Source of the DNA: Paracoccus aminophilus JCM 7686
GTDB lineage: Bacteria; Pseudomonadota; Alphaproteobacteria; Rhodobacterales; Rhodobacteraceae
Assembly (NCBI RefSeq): GCF_000444995.1
Contig: NC_022041.1
Coordinates: 718,001 to 782,000, forward strand
Reading direction: 5' to 3'
Length of the DNA stretch: 64,000 bases
Part shown: positions 15,450 through 23,520 of the stretch, in pieces
Position numbering within the stretch: the first letter of the stretch is position 1
Layout: each line of letters begins with the position of its first letter
The notes under the pieces: generated by a model
The model's input: only the letters and a program-made list of their open reading frames with translations
Databases searched by the model: none
What the model was told of the DNA's origin: nothing
Translations under genes and position numbers: made by a program

Positions 15450-15799
15450 GCCTTCGCCCTGCCGCATCCTCTCTCCGTTCTGATGATCGTCCTTCTGCAC
15501 GGGGACACAACAGCACAGGACTTTCTGAAATGTCTTTCCGAAAATGCAGCGGCGAGGAAGCCGAGCGGGCATGGTTTGCCAGCTTGCTCTGGCGCGCCTT
15601 CCCAGAGGCGCAATCCGAGAACGATCTGGCGGAACGTGCAGCTGAGGTCCTGACCTCGGATCGTCGCCCGGTCACCTCGCGCACCGTGCGCAACTGGCTC
15701 CGCCGGGAGAATGCCCCGCATTTTCGCTATGTGCTGAAGGTCGTCGCCTTGGTCGGTGCCGAAGCGGTGTTTCAGATCATCGATCCGGAGGCGGAATGA
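15446..15799 (+). CDS. Hypothetical early phage protein, 117 residues
   Basis: The C-terminal half (TSRTVRNWLRRENAPHFRYV) reads like a DNA-binding helix-turn-helix that senses an ordered set of helices. The N terminus is basic and poorly ordered. The ATG overlaps the Cro-like stop (ATGA). It may be a transcription regulator of the CII type, but this is only positional. Confidence 0.6.
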   Translation: MSLRPAASSLRSDDRPSARGHNSTGLSEMSFRKCSGEEAERAWFASLLWRAFPEAQSENDLAERAAEVLTSDRRPVTSRTVRNWLRRENAPHFRYVLKVVALVGAEAVFQIIDPEAE

Positions 15800-15951
15800 T
15801 GCGGGTGCTCTGGCGCATGGCGCAGCGATATTACGCGGCCCGGCATCGTCGGGCGCTTCGGGTGGCGGATCGCTCCGCTGCCGATGCCGAATGGTTCAAA
15901 TCGCAGTCGGAAAGATTTTTCCAACGGATCAAGGGCGCAAGCCGCGAATAA
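15796..15951 (+). CDS. Small basic phage protein, 51 residues
   Basis: The sequence begins MMRVLWRMAQRYYAARHRRA and ends RIKGASRE. It is strongly basic and helical. The start overlaps the previous stop (ATGA, with a second ATG in tandem). The function is unknown. Confidence 0.55.
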   Translation: MMRVLWRMAQRYYAARHRRALRVADRSAADAEWFKSQSERFFQRIKGASRE

Positions 15952-16015
15952 CCCGGAGATTTTGCGGCCCTCCGGTTTCGTCACCGCCCAGCCTGTCCGG
16001 CTCCGGTGACCAACT

Positions 16016-16050
16016 GCGGGGCGGTAGCTGCTCGCGCCGCCCCGCCTTTT
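16016..16050 (+). terminator. Hairpin with T-run inside the rightward operon
   Basis: A 9-bp stem GCGGGGCGG/CCGCCCCGC with a 12-nt loop is followed by CTTTT. It lies between the 51- and 73-residue genes, so it may act as an attenuator at which antitermination occurs. CTCCGGTGAC, shared with the intergenic hairpin repeats, lies just upstream at 16001-16010. Confidence 0.6.
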
Positions 16051-16087
16051 CTCAAACAAACGCGAATGCGCATGAGGGACGGATCAG

Positions 16088-16309
16088 ATGTATATTGCTT
16101 CTTCTCGCACAGCCGATGAGCGCGACCTCGCGATCCTGCGCCGCGCCGTGAGCGGTGACAGCTATTCCGAGATCAGCCGCGATTACGGTAAAAGCGCCTC
16201 CTTCTCTCGCGTGCTGATCGCACGGATCCGGGATGCAGGCATCCGCGAGAGCGGCGAGGCGGCCAGCGTCGTGATCGCAGGCTATCCGAAGGCCCGCCTC
16301 AATGGGTAA
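16088..16309 (+). CDS. Small putative DNA-binding protein, 73 residues
   Basis: The sequence ILRRAVSGDSYSEISRDYGK followed by SASFSRVLIARIRDAGIRES looks like a helix-turn-helix of the sigma-region-4 type. The 73-residue size suits a phage transcription regulator. No family can be named with certainty. It overlaps the next gene by 8 bp. Confidence 0.6.
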   Translation: MYIASSRTADERDLAILRRAVSGDSYSEISRDYGKSASFSRVLIARIRDAGIRESGEAASVVIAGYPKARLNG

Positions 16310-16709
16310 GCGATCGAGTTTCCCGCGGCGCGCGACCGTATCACCCGGGCCTAAACGTCGCCCTGGACCTGCGCCGGGTGTCTATCCGTGGCAGGGGCGC
16401 GACTATTACGGCATGCGCGCAGTTGCGGCAGCCGCTGGCGTCAGTTGTCAGACCGTTGTCCACCACCTTGACCGTCATGGCAATCTTGACCGCCTCGGCT
16501 GTGGGCCGGTCTGCAACTGGAAGCCCGGCGCACATAAACGCCAGGTCTCGGTCGGCAGTCACAGCTGGCCGTCGATTAAAGATTTCGCCGGGGCACTCTC
16601 TGTCCATCGCAGCACGGCATCAAAATGGCTGCGGCGTGGCGAACACGACCGGATCCTGTCTCAGCTGATGTTGGTCGATGCGCGAGCCGCGAAGAGAGGT
16701 GCCGCATGA
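16302..16709 (+). CDS. Putative HTH phage protein, 135 residues
   Basis: Two HTH-like segments are visible, MRAVAAAAGVSCQTVVHHLD near residues 38-57 and IKDFAGALSVHRSTASKWLR near residues 92-111, each with an Ala-x-x-x-Gly/Ser-V turn typical of DNA-reading helices. The N-terminal tail is basic and Pro-rich. It lies upstream of the replication gene and may help recruit it or regulate the operon. Confidence 0.6.
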   Translation: MGKRSSFPRRATVSPGPKRRPGPAPGVYPWQGRDYYGMRAVAAAAGVSCQTVVHHLDRHGNLDRLGCGPVCNWKPGAHKRQVSVGSHSWPSIKDFAGALSVHRSTASKWLRRGEHDRILSQLMLVDARAAKRGAA

Positions 16710-17335
16710 TCGCGCCGCGCCGAAATCTGCATCCGGTTGCTGTCGATGCTCTGCCGGAGTGCCCAATTCCGGCAGGGATCGAGCTCAAGAGCCACTACTT
16801 CATGCAGTTCCATCATCAGTATTGGGGCAATTGCGATTTTCGTCAGTTGGCGGACCGAGATTCGCGCTGCCTGGCGCTTGAGCTGATCTTTGCCGCGCAA
16901 AACCAGCAGCCGGTTGGGACGCTGCCGGAGGATCCCCGCATCCTTGCGGGTCTGGTTAATACCCCGGTCGATGAGTTCATTCGGATCTGCGAAAGGGAAT
17001 ATGGCCCCCTCTGGGAGTGGCGGCGGTGTCTTTGCGAAGACGGCACTGTTCGCCTTTACCATCTTGAAATGCACAAATGGGTGCAGGACGCGGCCAAAGC
17101 GACAGTCAGCTATAATGACAAGCTAGAGTCTGAGCGGGAGCGGAAGCGTCTCGCTCAGCTGCCTGATCAGATCGTGCGGGCGGGCGGCACGAAAGCCATG
17201 GCCGAAGATCATATCTATGTGCTGCGCCTCGACCAGTATCTTCTTGAGAACCACCCCAAGAAGCAACGCCGCCCAAATATCGTCCTCGACGCGATGGAGC
17301 AAATGGAACTGGCCGAAATCCGGGCCAGCGGCTGA
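16706..17335 (+). CDS. Putative phage replication protein (DUF1376-like)
   Basis: This 209-residue protein begins MIAPRRNLHPVAVDALPECP. The core FMQFHHQYWGNCDFRQLADR, LIFAAQNQQPVGTLPEDPRI and YGPLWEWRRCLCEDGTVRLYH resembles the DUF1376 domain of phage replication-initiation proteins. The C terminus is charged and helical. ATG 16706 overlaps the previous stop (ATGA). It is followed by a phased repeat array that could be its binding site. Confidence 0.65.
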   Translation: MIAPRRNLHPVAVDALPECPIPAGIELKSHYFMQFHHQYWGNCDFRQLADRDSRCLALELIFAAQNQQPVGTLPEDPRILAGLVNTPVDEFIRICEREYGPLWEWRRCLCEDGTVRLYHLEMHKWVQDAAKATVSYNDKLESERERKRLAQLPDQIVRAGGTKAMAEDHIYVLRLDQYLLENHPKKQRRPNIVLDAMEQMELAEIRASG

Positions 17336-17583
17336 ACATCCCATTCTTTCCATTTCTTCCGGCGGAAGAAATTCGGAAGGAACCGGAAAGAACGCGGAAG
17401 GAATTCGGAAGAAATCAGAAGGAAATGGGAAGGTTTGCGCCGAGTTCCGGCCTGATTTCCTCCGAATTCTTCCGGACAGAGAAGAGAAGAGAAGAAATGA
17501 AAAGATAAGGAAAGGAAACTTAAGCGCGCAATCGAAAGGGCGCGCCTGTGGATAAGTCGGGACGTGCTGAGAATGAGGGTGAG
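17336..17583. other. Non-coding region with phased purine repeats (candidate origin)
   Basis: After a near-palindrome TTTCTTCCGGCGGAAGAAA (about 17353-17371), six units related to CGGAAGRAAYT repeat every 10-11 bp (17363-17433). TTTCCTCC and TTCTTCCGG then follow in inverted sense, and then a GAAGAGAAGAGAAG run. The 10-11-bp period is not a multiple of three, which argues against coding. The strand asymmetry and helical phasing are features of replication origins with iterons. Confidence 0.55.
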
Positions 17584-18156
17584 ATGAACAGCGAAGAACA
17601 GGCACAGGGCGAAAAGCGGGTTTTGCGGCTTCTGGTCGAGCCATTGAAGCGGCGCGGGTTGGCCAAGCCCTCGTCGCTGACCGTTGCTGACTTCGAGGAA
17701 ATGGTCAGAGATATGTGCGCGCGGCTCGCCTATATGTCGGATGGCAGCCTGATGGCGCTCGAAGAGCAGGTCGCGGCAAGCCCCGGCGGCAAGGATCGCG
17801 ATCGCTTCCCGATCTCGAACCAGATCCTGCAATGGGCTGGCGAGATCCAGCCGCCGGGCGACAGCGCTTCACCCTTGATCCGCGCCGTCTTTTCTCATGC
17901 CTGCGGCCAGACCGCGATCGCAGAAGGCTGGGCGCCCGAACTGCTGTTCGACTTGCGAAAGAACCGGCGCTGGCCGTCTGCTTGGGCGCTCGGCACCATT
18001 CGCGATGGCGCGGCGAGCACCTTGCGCCGCTATCGTGATCTCGAAGGCCGCCTGGCCCAAGAAGGTGAGCTCGGCCCGGTGGACCGGGACTGGTGGGATC
18101 GGCGCAACGCGGCGTTGCAGCGCTGCCGCGAAATCGGGGAAGGGGCAGGGGCATGA
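17584..18156 (+). CDS. Hypothetical phage protein, possibly replication-linked
   Basis: This 190-residue protein begins MNSEEQAQGEKRVLRLLVEP. It has a helical middle (ADFEEMVRDMCARLAYMSDG) and a conserved-looking PISNQILQWAGEIQPP. No family is recognised. An earlier ATG at 17548 is in frame, but 17584 has a GAGGGTGAG site immediately upstream. Its place between the repeat array and the next gene suggests a replication role, such as helicase loading. Confidence 0.6.
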   Translation: MNSEEQAQGEKRVLRLLVEPLKRRGLAKPSSLTVADFEEMVRDMCARLAYMSDGSLMALEEQVAASPGGKDRDRFPISNQILQWAGEIQPPGDSASPLIRAVFSHACGQTAIAEGWAPELLFDLRKNRRWPSAWALGTIRDGAASTLRRYRDLEGRLAQEGELGPVDRDWWDRRNAALQRCREIGEGAGA

Positions 18157-18794
18157 CCGCGATGTTTCCGGTGCGGGCGGCGGTGCGCCAGATGACGATC
18201 CAGCAAGCGCTGGAGTGGGCTTTCGCCACCGAATGCGCACGGCTCGATTTTGACGAGCTCGGCGCAAAAGAATTTGAGCGACCGGGCCATGACATCATTT
18301 CGGTGATCCAACGGCGCGGCGAATTGGGCTGCACTGTGGATGGCGGGGGCTCAAGTGACCCGCATCCCGATGCCCAGATCATCGCGGCGGCGGTCGAGGC
18401 ATTGCCGATCGAGGTAGGGGGGAGGCGGATGGCAATGATTGTCGCGGATCATGCCCGCGCTCGCAGTGCGCCGGATTGGCGCGAGAATGAGCGGGTCGGG
18501 ATCGTGCCGTGCGGTTGGGAAATGACCGATGCTGGGGAATGGCTGGCGGCGATCCGGAAACTGCCCGAGGCGTCCTATTACTACCCTCGCGGTCGCAAGA
18601 CCCTGACGTATCGGCCAGAGATTTGCCCGATCGGCTATACTGGATCGGCGGCGGTTTTGGCCGCGCGTCGTCGGGACTATCTGGGCTGGTATGGCGCGCT
18701 TCTTCATCTCAATGTCGATTTTATCGGCTGGCGCACAAACCGCGTCGAGATCATCGACGGCTTGCCGGACATGACCCCGTGGAAATCTTCTTGA
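18153..18794 (+). CDS. Hypothetical phage protein, 213 residues
   Basis: The sequence begins MTAMFPVRAAVRQMTIQQAL and has PHPDAQIIAAAVEALP and YYYPRGRKTLTYRPEICPI. No family is recognised. It overlaps the upstream gene by 4 bp and is the last gene before a strong terminator, closing the rightward early operon. Confidence 0.6.
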   Translation: MTAMFPVRAAVRQMTIQQALEWAFATECARLDFDELGAKEFERPGHDIISVIQRRGELGCTVDGGGSSDPHPDAQIIAAAVEALPIEVGGRRMAMIVADHARARSAPDWRENERVGIVPCGWEMTDAGEWLAAIRKLPEASYYYPRGRKTLTYRPEICPIGYTGSAAVLAARRRDYLGWYGALLHLNVDFIGWRTNRVEIIDGLPDMTPWKSS

Positions 18795-18836
18795 CTGCGA
18801 CACGGCTTCCTTGACATAAGGGTCTGGCCATACATG

Positions 18837-18868
18837 CGCCCGGAGGAGAAAACCTCGCGGGCGTTTTT
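18837..18868 (+). terminator. Rho-independent terminator of the rightward early operon
   Basis: The stem CGCCCG/CGGGCG with an inner GAGG/CCTC helix is followed by TTTTT. It lies 42 bp after the stop at 18794. Confidence 0.8.
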
Positions 18869-18889
18869 CATTTTGATGGGCATGTGAGC

Positions 18890-19222
18890 TTAAGGTTTCG
18901 AAGTCTTCTCATCCCGGTCCAGTAGGGCAGAGAAATCAGTGACCGACCCTTTGGTCGTATCTCGTTTTATGTAGAGTTCACCATAGGTGGCACTGCTTGC
19001 TTCATCGACAAAGATGCGGCCTGAGTAGTTGCCGATTGCGATTGGTTGACGTCCTTTTTGGACAAAAATGTACTTTTCTGCGTCTAGAGCTGCAGCGCTT
19101 ACAAACAGCGGGCCAAAGGTTAGTTTGAAATCACTATCAGGCTCGAGGTCTCGGAACGTTAGCTCGCCCTGAAAGGGTCCGAAGCGACCCATTGAAAATT
19201 CAACTTGATAGAGTGGAAGCAT
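18890..19222 (-). CDS. Hypothetical protein on minus strand, 110 residues
   Basis: The sequence begins MLPLYQVEFSMGRFGPFQGE and is beta-rich, ending in a charged tail (SALLDRDEKTSKP). Its DNA has clearly lower GC than the neighbouring genes, and it is opposite in strand to everything around it. No family is recognised. Together with the adjacent membrane protein gene it looks like an independently acquired lysogenic gene pair. Confidence 0.6.
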   Translation of the reverse strand: MLPLYQVEFSMGRFGPFQGELTFRDLEPDSDFKLTFGPLFVSAAALDAEKYIFVQKGRQPIAIGNYSGRIFVDEASSATYGELYIKRDTTKGSVTDFSALLDRDEKTSKP

Positions 19223-19245
19223 CTCGCCGCTCGTGCTTTGTCTGG

Positions 19246-19470
19246 TCAGGAATCTTTGGTCGATTTTCGAGGGGCTCTTTTTTCTTGGGCGGGGAGGCGC
19301 CTCCTAGCTAACCATGGCTCAACAATTGCGACGAGCACGGCATGAGCGATCATCGCTGTAATGCCGGTGCAAACATATACAAGAAAGACGCCCTTCCAAG
19401 ACACGCCGAGGCAGAGCGATATGAGTGCACAAATAAGTCCGCTTACGATACCGATGAAAACGGCGGCCAT
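19246..19470 (-). CDS. Small two-helix membrane protein, 74 residues
   Basis: Two hydrophobic segments (about residues 3-25 and 28-52, with VFIGIVSGLICALISLCLGV at the start) are followed by a basic cytoplasmic tail RKSTKDS. This shape is common among superinfection-exclusion and other inner-membrane moron proteins, but nothing specific can be recognised. It is 23 bp upstream of the 110-residue gene. Confidence 0.6.
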   Translation of the reverse strand: MAAVFIGIVSGLICALISLCLGVSWKGVFLVYVCTGITAMIAHAVLVAIVEPWLARRRLPAQEKRAPRKSTKDS

Positions 19471-19605
19471 GACCGTGCTTCAATGACATAAAGTAATACC
19501 GATCAGTGTATCCTCGAAGGCGAGCGATTCGCTATGATTGAAATCGGAGGGTGAAGGGAGCTTGCGCCGCTATGCGCATGCTTGCATCGGAGGGATGACC
19601 GTAAC

Positions 19606-20325
19606 ATGCTCAATCTCGACGTTGACGACACGGCTCTTCAGGCCAAGCTGCGCCAGCTTTCCGAACGCCAGCTCAAATGGGCTGCGAAGGATGCGCTGGA
19701 CAAGACGGCGGGGGATGTGCTTGCGGGCATCCATGCGCGAATGGATGGGGTGTTTGATCGCCCGACCCCGTTCACCAAGAGGGCCTTTGTGATCCAGAAG
19801 GCCCATACCGAACGGCTCGAAGCGGTGATCCACGAGCGCCCGCGCAATGCGGCACGCGATTACCTCAAGGTGCAGGAAGGTGGCGGACCGCGCCCGCCCA
19901 CGGGCTTGGAAACGGTTCTGCGGTCGCGGTTGGCTTATGATGGCACGATCACCGCCGTGATGCCCGCACCCTTCGCCAAGCTGAACGCTTATGGCAACTG
20001 GGACGCGGGCGAGCGCAACAAGGTCATGTCGGGTCTGAAGGCGCAGCGCGATGCCTGGACAAACACGACGCTGGCGTCGCGCAAGCGCAAGCGGCGGAAG
20101 ACGGGCTTCTTCGTACCGCAGGCCGAGAGCCGGCTGCCCAAGGGCGTGTGGATGCGCGAAGCCGATGGCACGATCTACCAGATCCTGCGGTTCACGCGGG
20201 TGGTGCCGCAGTACCAGCCGCGGCTCGGCTTTTATGACGGGGCCGAGGAAGCGTTCCGGCTGCGTCTGCCCGCGCATTTGCGGCGCGAGATCGAGGCACG
20301 GGTGGCGGGCCTGGCGGGTTCCTGA
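19606..20325 (+). CDS. Minor tail protein Z-like
   Basis: This 239-residue protein begins MLNLDVDDTALQAKLRQLSE. The layout (helical N terminus, RPTPFTKRAFVIQKA, a basic RKRKRRKTGF region, PKGVWMREADGTIYQILRF and a final EEAFRLRLPAHLRREIEARV) resembles the lambda gpZ family of tail-completion proteins. In lambda, Z follows the head genes, whereas here the gene precedes the terminase. ATG 19606 is chosen, and a GGAGG lies 13-17 nt upstream. Confidence 0.55.
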   Translation: MLNLDVDDTALQAKLRQLSERQLKWAAKDALDKTAGDVLAGIHARMDGVFDRPTPFTKRAFVIQKAHTERLEAVIHERPRNAARDYLKVQEGGGPRPPTGLETVLRSRLAYDGTITAVMPAPFAKLNAYGNWDAGERNKVMSGLKAQRDAWTNTTLASRKRKRRKTGFFVPQAESRLPKGVWMREADGTIYQILRFTRVVPQYQPRLGFYDGAEEAFRLRLPAHLRREIEARVAGLAGS

Positions 20326-20478
20326 GCTGTTTCGCCGTCCTGTGTCGAAAATGTCACGCATCTCGGGTCCTTCCCGGCAAGGGTCTGCACGGGGGTAATT
20401 CGCGCCCTGTTACATTTATGCTGGCGATTTCAATAGCATGGTGCTGTTGCGGTTGCTGTTGTTCTTCATGAGGTTGCT

Positions 20479-21144
20479 ATGTCGGAAGTCATCACGCTGT
20501 CAGATGGGAGCGTGCTCGATGTTGCACGCTATCCGCTGCCGGCCGGGGTGGAGGATGACGGCGCGCTCTTGAATCGAGCCCAGCTGGCCGCCGCATTCAG
20601 CGTCTCGGTCAATGCGATCACGGATTGGGTCAACAAAGGCATGCCGGTCATGTCCACCGGCCAAAACGGTGTGGCCTATGAGTTCCGCCTCTCCCATTGC
20701 TGGGCTTGGCGGCAGGATCGCGACGAGCGTGCGCGTGCCTCCAAGCTGCGCGGCGATCAGCTGGCCTCGCAAGCTGCGCTGGCGTTTCGGAACCTCGATG
20801 ATGATCAGGCCGAGGCAGAGGCCGAACTGACTGCCGATGATCTGCGCAAATGGTCCGAGGCGGAATATCACCGCAACCGCGTGGCCGAGCAGCGGGGCGA
20901 TTTGCTGCGCGCCGATCGCATGCGCGCGCTGGTCGAGGATATGTTCGTCACCTTCGGGGCCGAGATGGACACGCTGCCCGATTTTGCCGAGATGCAGTTC
21001 GGGCTTTCGGCGGCTCAGGTGGCGCAGTTGCAGGAGCGCTGCGACCAGATGCGGCAAGAGGTGCGTCGGTTGATCGAAGAGCGGCTCGGGCGCGGCGGCG
21101 CGGTGATTGCTCTGAGCGATCGCCAGGGGGAGATGGCGCTCTGA
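20479..21144 (+). CDS. Terminase small subunit (Nu1/DUF1441-like)
   Basis: This 221-residue protein has an N-terminal winged helix (LLNRAQLAAAFSVSVNAITDWVNKG type) and a helical C terminus with RKWSEAEYHRNRVAEQRGDL. It recognises the packaging site in lambda-like phages. The 153 bp upstream (20326-20478) are non-coding and are the natural place for cos, but no cos consensus can be read. It is coupled to the large subunit by a one-base overlap. Confidence 0.82.
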   Translation: MSEVITLSDGSVLDVARYPLPAGVEDDGALLNRAQLAAAFSVSVNAITDWVNKGMPVMSTGQNGVAYEFRLSHCWAWRQDRDERARASKLRGDQLASQAALAFRNLDDDQAEAEAELTADDLRKWSEAEYHRNRVAEQRGDLLRADRMRALVEDMFVTFGAEMDTLPDFAEMQFGLSAAQVAQLQERCDQMRQEVRRLIEERLGRGGAVIALSDRQGEMAL

Positions 21145-23312
21145 TGGTGGACATGCTCGATCGCGGCATCGGCCAGCTCAGCCGCATCCCGCCTTTGCCG
21201 CCCTTCACGACGCCCGAGGAGGTGGTGGCCGACGCGTTGCCGTTGCTCGATGCGCCGAGCCGGATCACGGTGACGGATGCGGCCGAGCGCGCCTTGCGCG
21301 TGCCGGTTGCGGGCAAGTGGAGCGCCTATGACCGCAGTGTCACGCCCTATACGATCGAACCGCAGGACATCTCGCAGTCGCGCCGCTTCAAGGGGGTGGT
21401 CTTCGTCGGCCCCTCGCAAAGCGGTAAAAGCCAGATGCTGCTGTCAGTCTCGGCTCATGCGATCACCTGCGCCCCGGGGCCAGTGCAGCTGATCCACATG
21501 ACGAAGACGGATGCGGATGCCTGGGTCGAGGAGAAGCTGGATCCGGCAATCTCGAACAGCCCGCTTCTGCAAGAGCGCTTGGGCAAGGCGCGCGAGGACA
21601 GCACCTTCAGCCGCAAGCGCTTTAAAGGGATGCGGCTCGGCATCGGCTATCCTGTGGCCAACCAGCTGTCCTCGCGCTCGCAGCGCATGGTGTTGCTGAC
21701 CGATTACGATCATATGCCGCAACGGCTTGGTCCCAAGGATGCCCCCGAGGCCTCGCCCTGGGGCATGGCCTTGCAGCGGATCCGCACCTTCCTGAGCCGG
21801 GGCTGTGTCTTTGCGGAAAGCACGCCGGCCTTTCCGGTGGACGAGGACAAGGCGCGCGATGCCAATCCGCTCGAGCCGCATCTGATGCCGGCCACGACGG
21901 GCGGGATCGTCAACCTTTATAACGAGGGTACGCGCGCTCGCTGGTTCTGGGAATGCCTCGATTGCGCGGAGTATTTTGAGCCGACCTATGAGCGACTCAG
22001 CTATAACCGCGATCTTGACCCCGGCGAGGCGGGTGATCAGGCGCACATGGTCTGCCCGCATTGCGGCAGTGTGATCCATCATCGCCAAAAAGCGGAGATG
22101 AATCGTCGCGCGGGGCAGCGCCATGGCGGCTGGTTGCACGAGAGCCGCGAGGTCGACGAGGCGACGGGCAAACGCCGTTTGGTGCGCATCGATGATCCGG
22201 CGATCCGCAATACGCCTTTCGCCAGCTATGCGCTCAACGGCGCGGCGGCGACCTTTGCGTCATGGTCCGCTCTGGTCGAGCGCTACGAAACTGCGCGGCG
22301 CAAGATGGAGGAGGACGGCGACGATCTCGACTTTGCCGGTGTGCATTATACCGAGATCGGGGTTCCCTACCGGCGGGGGGGCGACGAGGATGACGATGCG
22401 CTGACGCTCGAGGATCTGCGCCGCAATCCGCTGCGCATTTCCAAGGGGCTGGCACCTGCCTGGGCGCGGTTTGTGACCGTCATGGTCGACGTGCAGGGCA
22501 ACCGCTTCGAGGTCATGGTTATGGCATGGGGTGCGGAGGGTGAACGGGTCGCGATCGACCGTTTCGCGATCCATCAGCCTCCCGATGATGCGCCGCGGGC
22601 CAAAGGAGACGACGGCAAATATCGCGCGGTTGACCCGGGGCGCTATGCCGAGGATGCGGCGGTGATCGCCGAGCTTGCGGATCGGGTTTATCCGGTCGAG
22701 GGCGCGGAATGGGGCTTGAAGCCGCTTGCGGTGGTGATCGACTTCAATGGCCCTGCAGGTTGGTCGGACAACGCCGAGAAGTTTTGGCGCAAGCAGGCCC
22801 GCGCGGGGCGGGGCGGGCGCTTCTACCTCTCGATTGGACGCGGAGGTTTCAACCAGCGCGACCGCGTTTGGCATGAAGCCCCCGAGCGCGCCTCGGGTGG
22901 CGGAAAGGGGCGAGGTATCAAACTGCTGAATATGGCGGTCGATCGCCTCAAGGATTCGGTGACGGCGGCGCTCGGGCGCACCGATACCCCGATCAACGCC
23001 CAGCATGTCCCGGCTTGGATGGAGACGGAGCATCTTGCCGAGCATCTCGCGGAAAAGCGCGGCGCCAAGGGATGGGAGCTCAAGAAGGGGCTGATACGCA
23101 ACGAAGGGCTCGACCATTCGGTACAAGCGCTCGCGCTCGCAGAACATCTCGGCCTCAACCGGGTCAATTGGGAAGTGCCGCCCGAATGGTGTGTGGCGGG
23201 GCTTCACAATCCGAATGCGGTGCAGCTCGCCCGGCCCAATCAGGCCGAGGGGGCGAGCGAGCCGCTTGAACAGGCGCGCCCGCGCCAGATCAACTTCCTC
23301 AGGAGGCGTTAA
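21144..23312 (+). CDS. Terminase large subunit (GpA family)
   Basis: This 722-residue packaging ATPase/nuclease of the lambda GpA family has the Walker A variant GPSQSGKSQML, a Walker B-like MVLLTDYDHM, a zinc-binding CLDC...CPHCG in the linker, and nuclease-side acidic residues in VTVMVDVQGNRFEVMV and VVIDFNGPAGW. It cuts concatemers and drives DNA into the prohead. The start ATG overlaps the small-subunit stop (TGATG). This family implies cos-type packaging. Confidence 0.95.
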   Translation: MVDMLDRGIGQLSRIPPLPPFTTPEEVVADALPLLDAPSRITVTDAAERALRVPVAGKWSAYDRSVTPYTIEPQDISQSRRFKGVVFVGPSQSGKSQMLLSVSAHAITCAPGPVQLIHMTKTDADAWVEEKLDPAISNSPLLQERLGKAREDSTFSRKRFKGMRLGIGYPVANQLSSRSQRMVLLTDYDHMPQRLGPKDAPEASPWGMALQRIRTFLSRGCVFAESTPAFPVDEDKARDANPLEPHLMPATTGGIVNLYNEGTRARWFWECLDCAEYFEPTYERLSYNRDLDPGEAGDQAHMVCPHCGSVIHHRQKAEMNRRAGQRHGGWLHESREVDEATGKRRLVRIDDPAIRNTPFASYALNGAAATFASWSALVERYETARRKMEEDGDDLDFAGVHYTEIGVPYRRGGDEDDDALTLEDLRRNPLRISKGLAPAWARFVTVMVDVQGNRFEVMVMAWGAEGERVAIDRFAIHQPPDDAPRAKGDDGKYRAVDPGRYAEDAAVIAELADRVYPVEGAEWGLKPLAVVIDFNGPAGWSDNAEKFWRKQARAGRGGRFYLSIGRGGFNQRDRVWHEAPERASGGGKGRGIKLLNMAVDRLKDSVTAALGRTDTPINAQHVPAWMETEHLAEHLAEKRGAKGWELKKGLIRNEGLDHSVQALALAEHLGLNRVNWEVPPEWCVAGLHNPNAVQLARPNQAEGASEPLEQARPRQINFLRRR

Positions 23313-23316
23313 GCCC

Positions 23317-23520
23317 ATGCCCTATACACAGGCTGACGCCGACCGGCTGCGGGCGGCGATCGCAAAAGGTGCGTCCAAAATCGAGCTGAACGGCGAAAAG
23401 GTCGAATTCCGCTCGCTCGCAGACATGCGCGAGACGCTGAACATGATCGAAAGCGACTTGGCCGGCGGGCAAAGGTCGGCCTTCCGCATCAGCTATCCCC
23501 GCGCAAGCCGGGGGCTGTGA
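23317..23520 (+). CDS. Head-tail joining protein gpW-like
   Basis: This 67-residue protein begins MPYTQADADRLRAAIAKGAS and ends FRISYPRASRGL. Size, position between terminase and portal, and the alpha/beta-hairpin pattern match lambda gpW. An AGGAGGCG ribosome-binding site lies within the end of the terminase gene. Confidence 0.82.
   Translation: MPYTQADADRLRAAIAKGASKIELNGEKVEFRSLADMRETLNMIESDLAGGQRSAFRISYPRASRGL

Noticed and set aside
17217..17555. Plus-strand frame through the purine repeat region
   Set aside because: The repeat period is 10-11 bp, not a multiple of three, so coding is unlikely; the preceding gene ends at 17335 in another frame.
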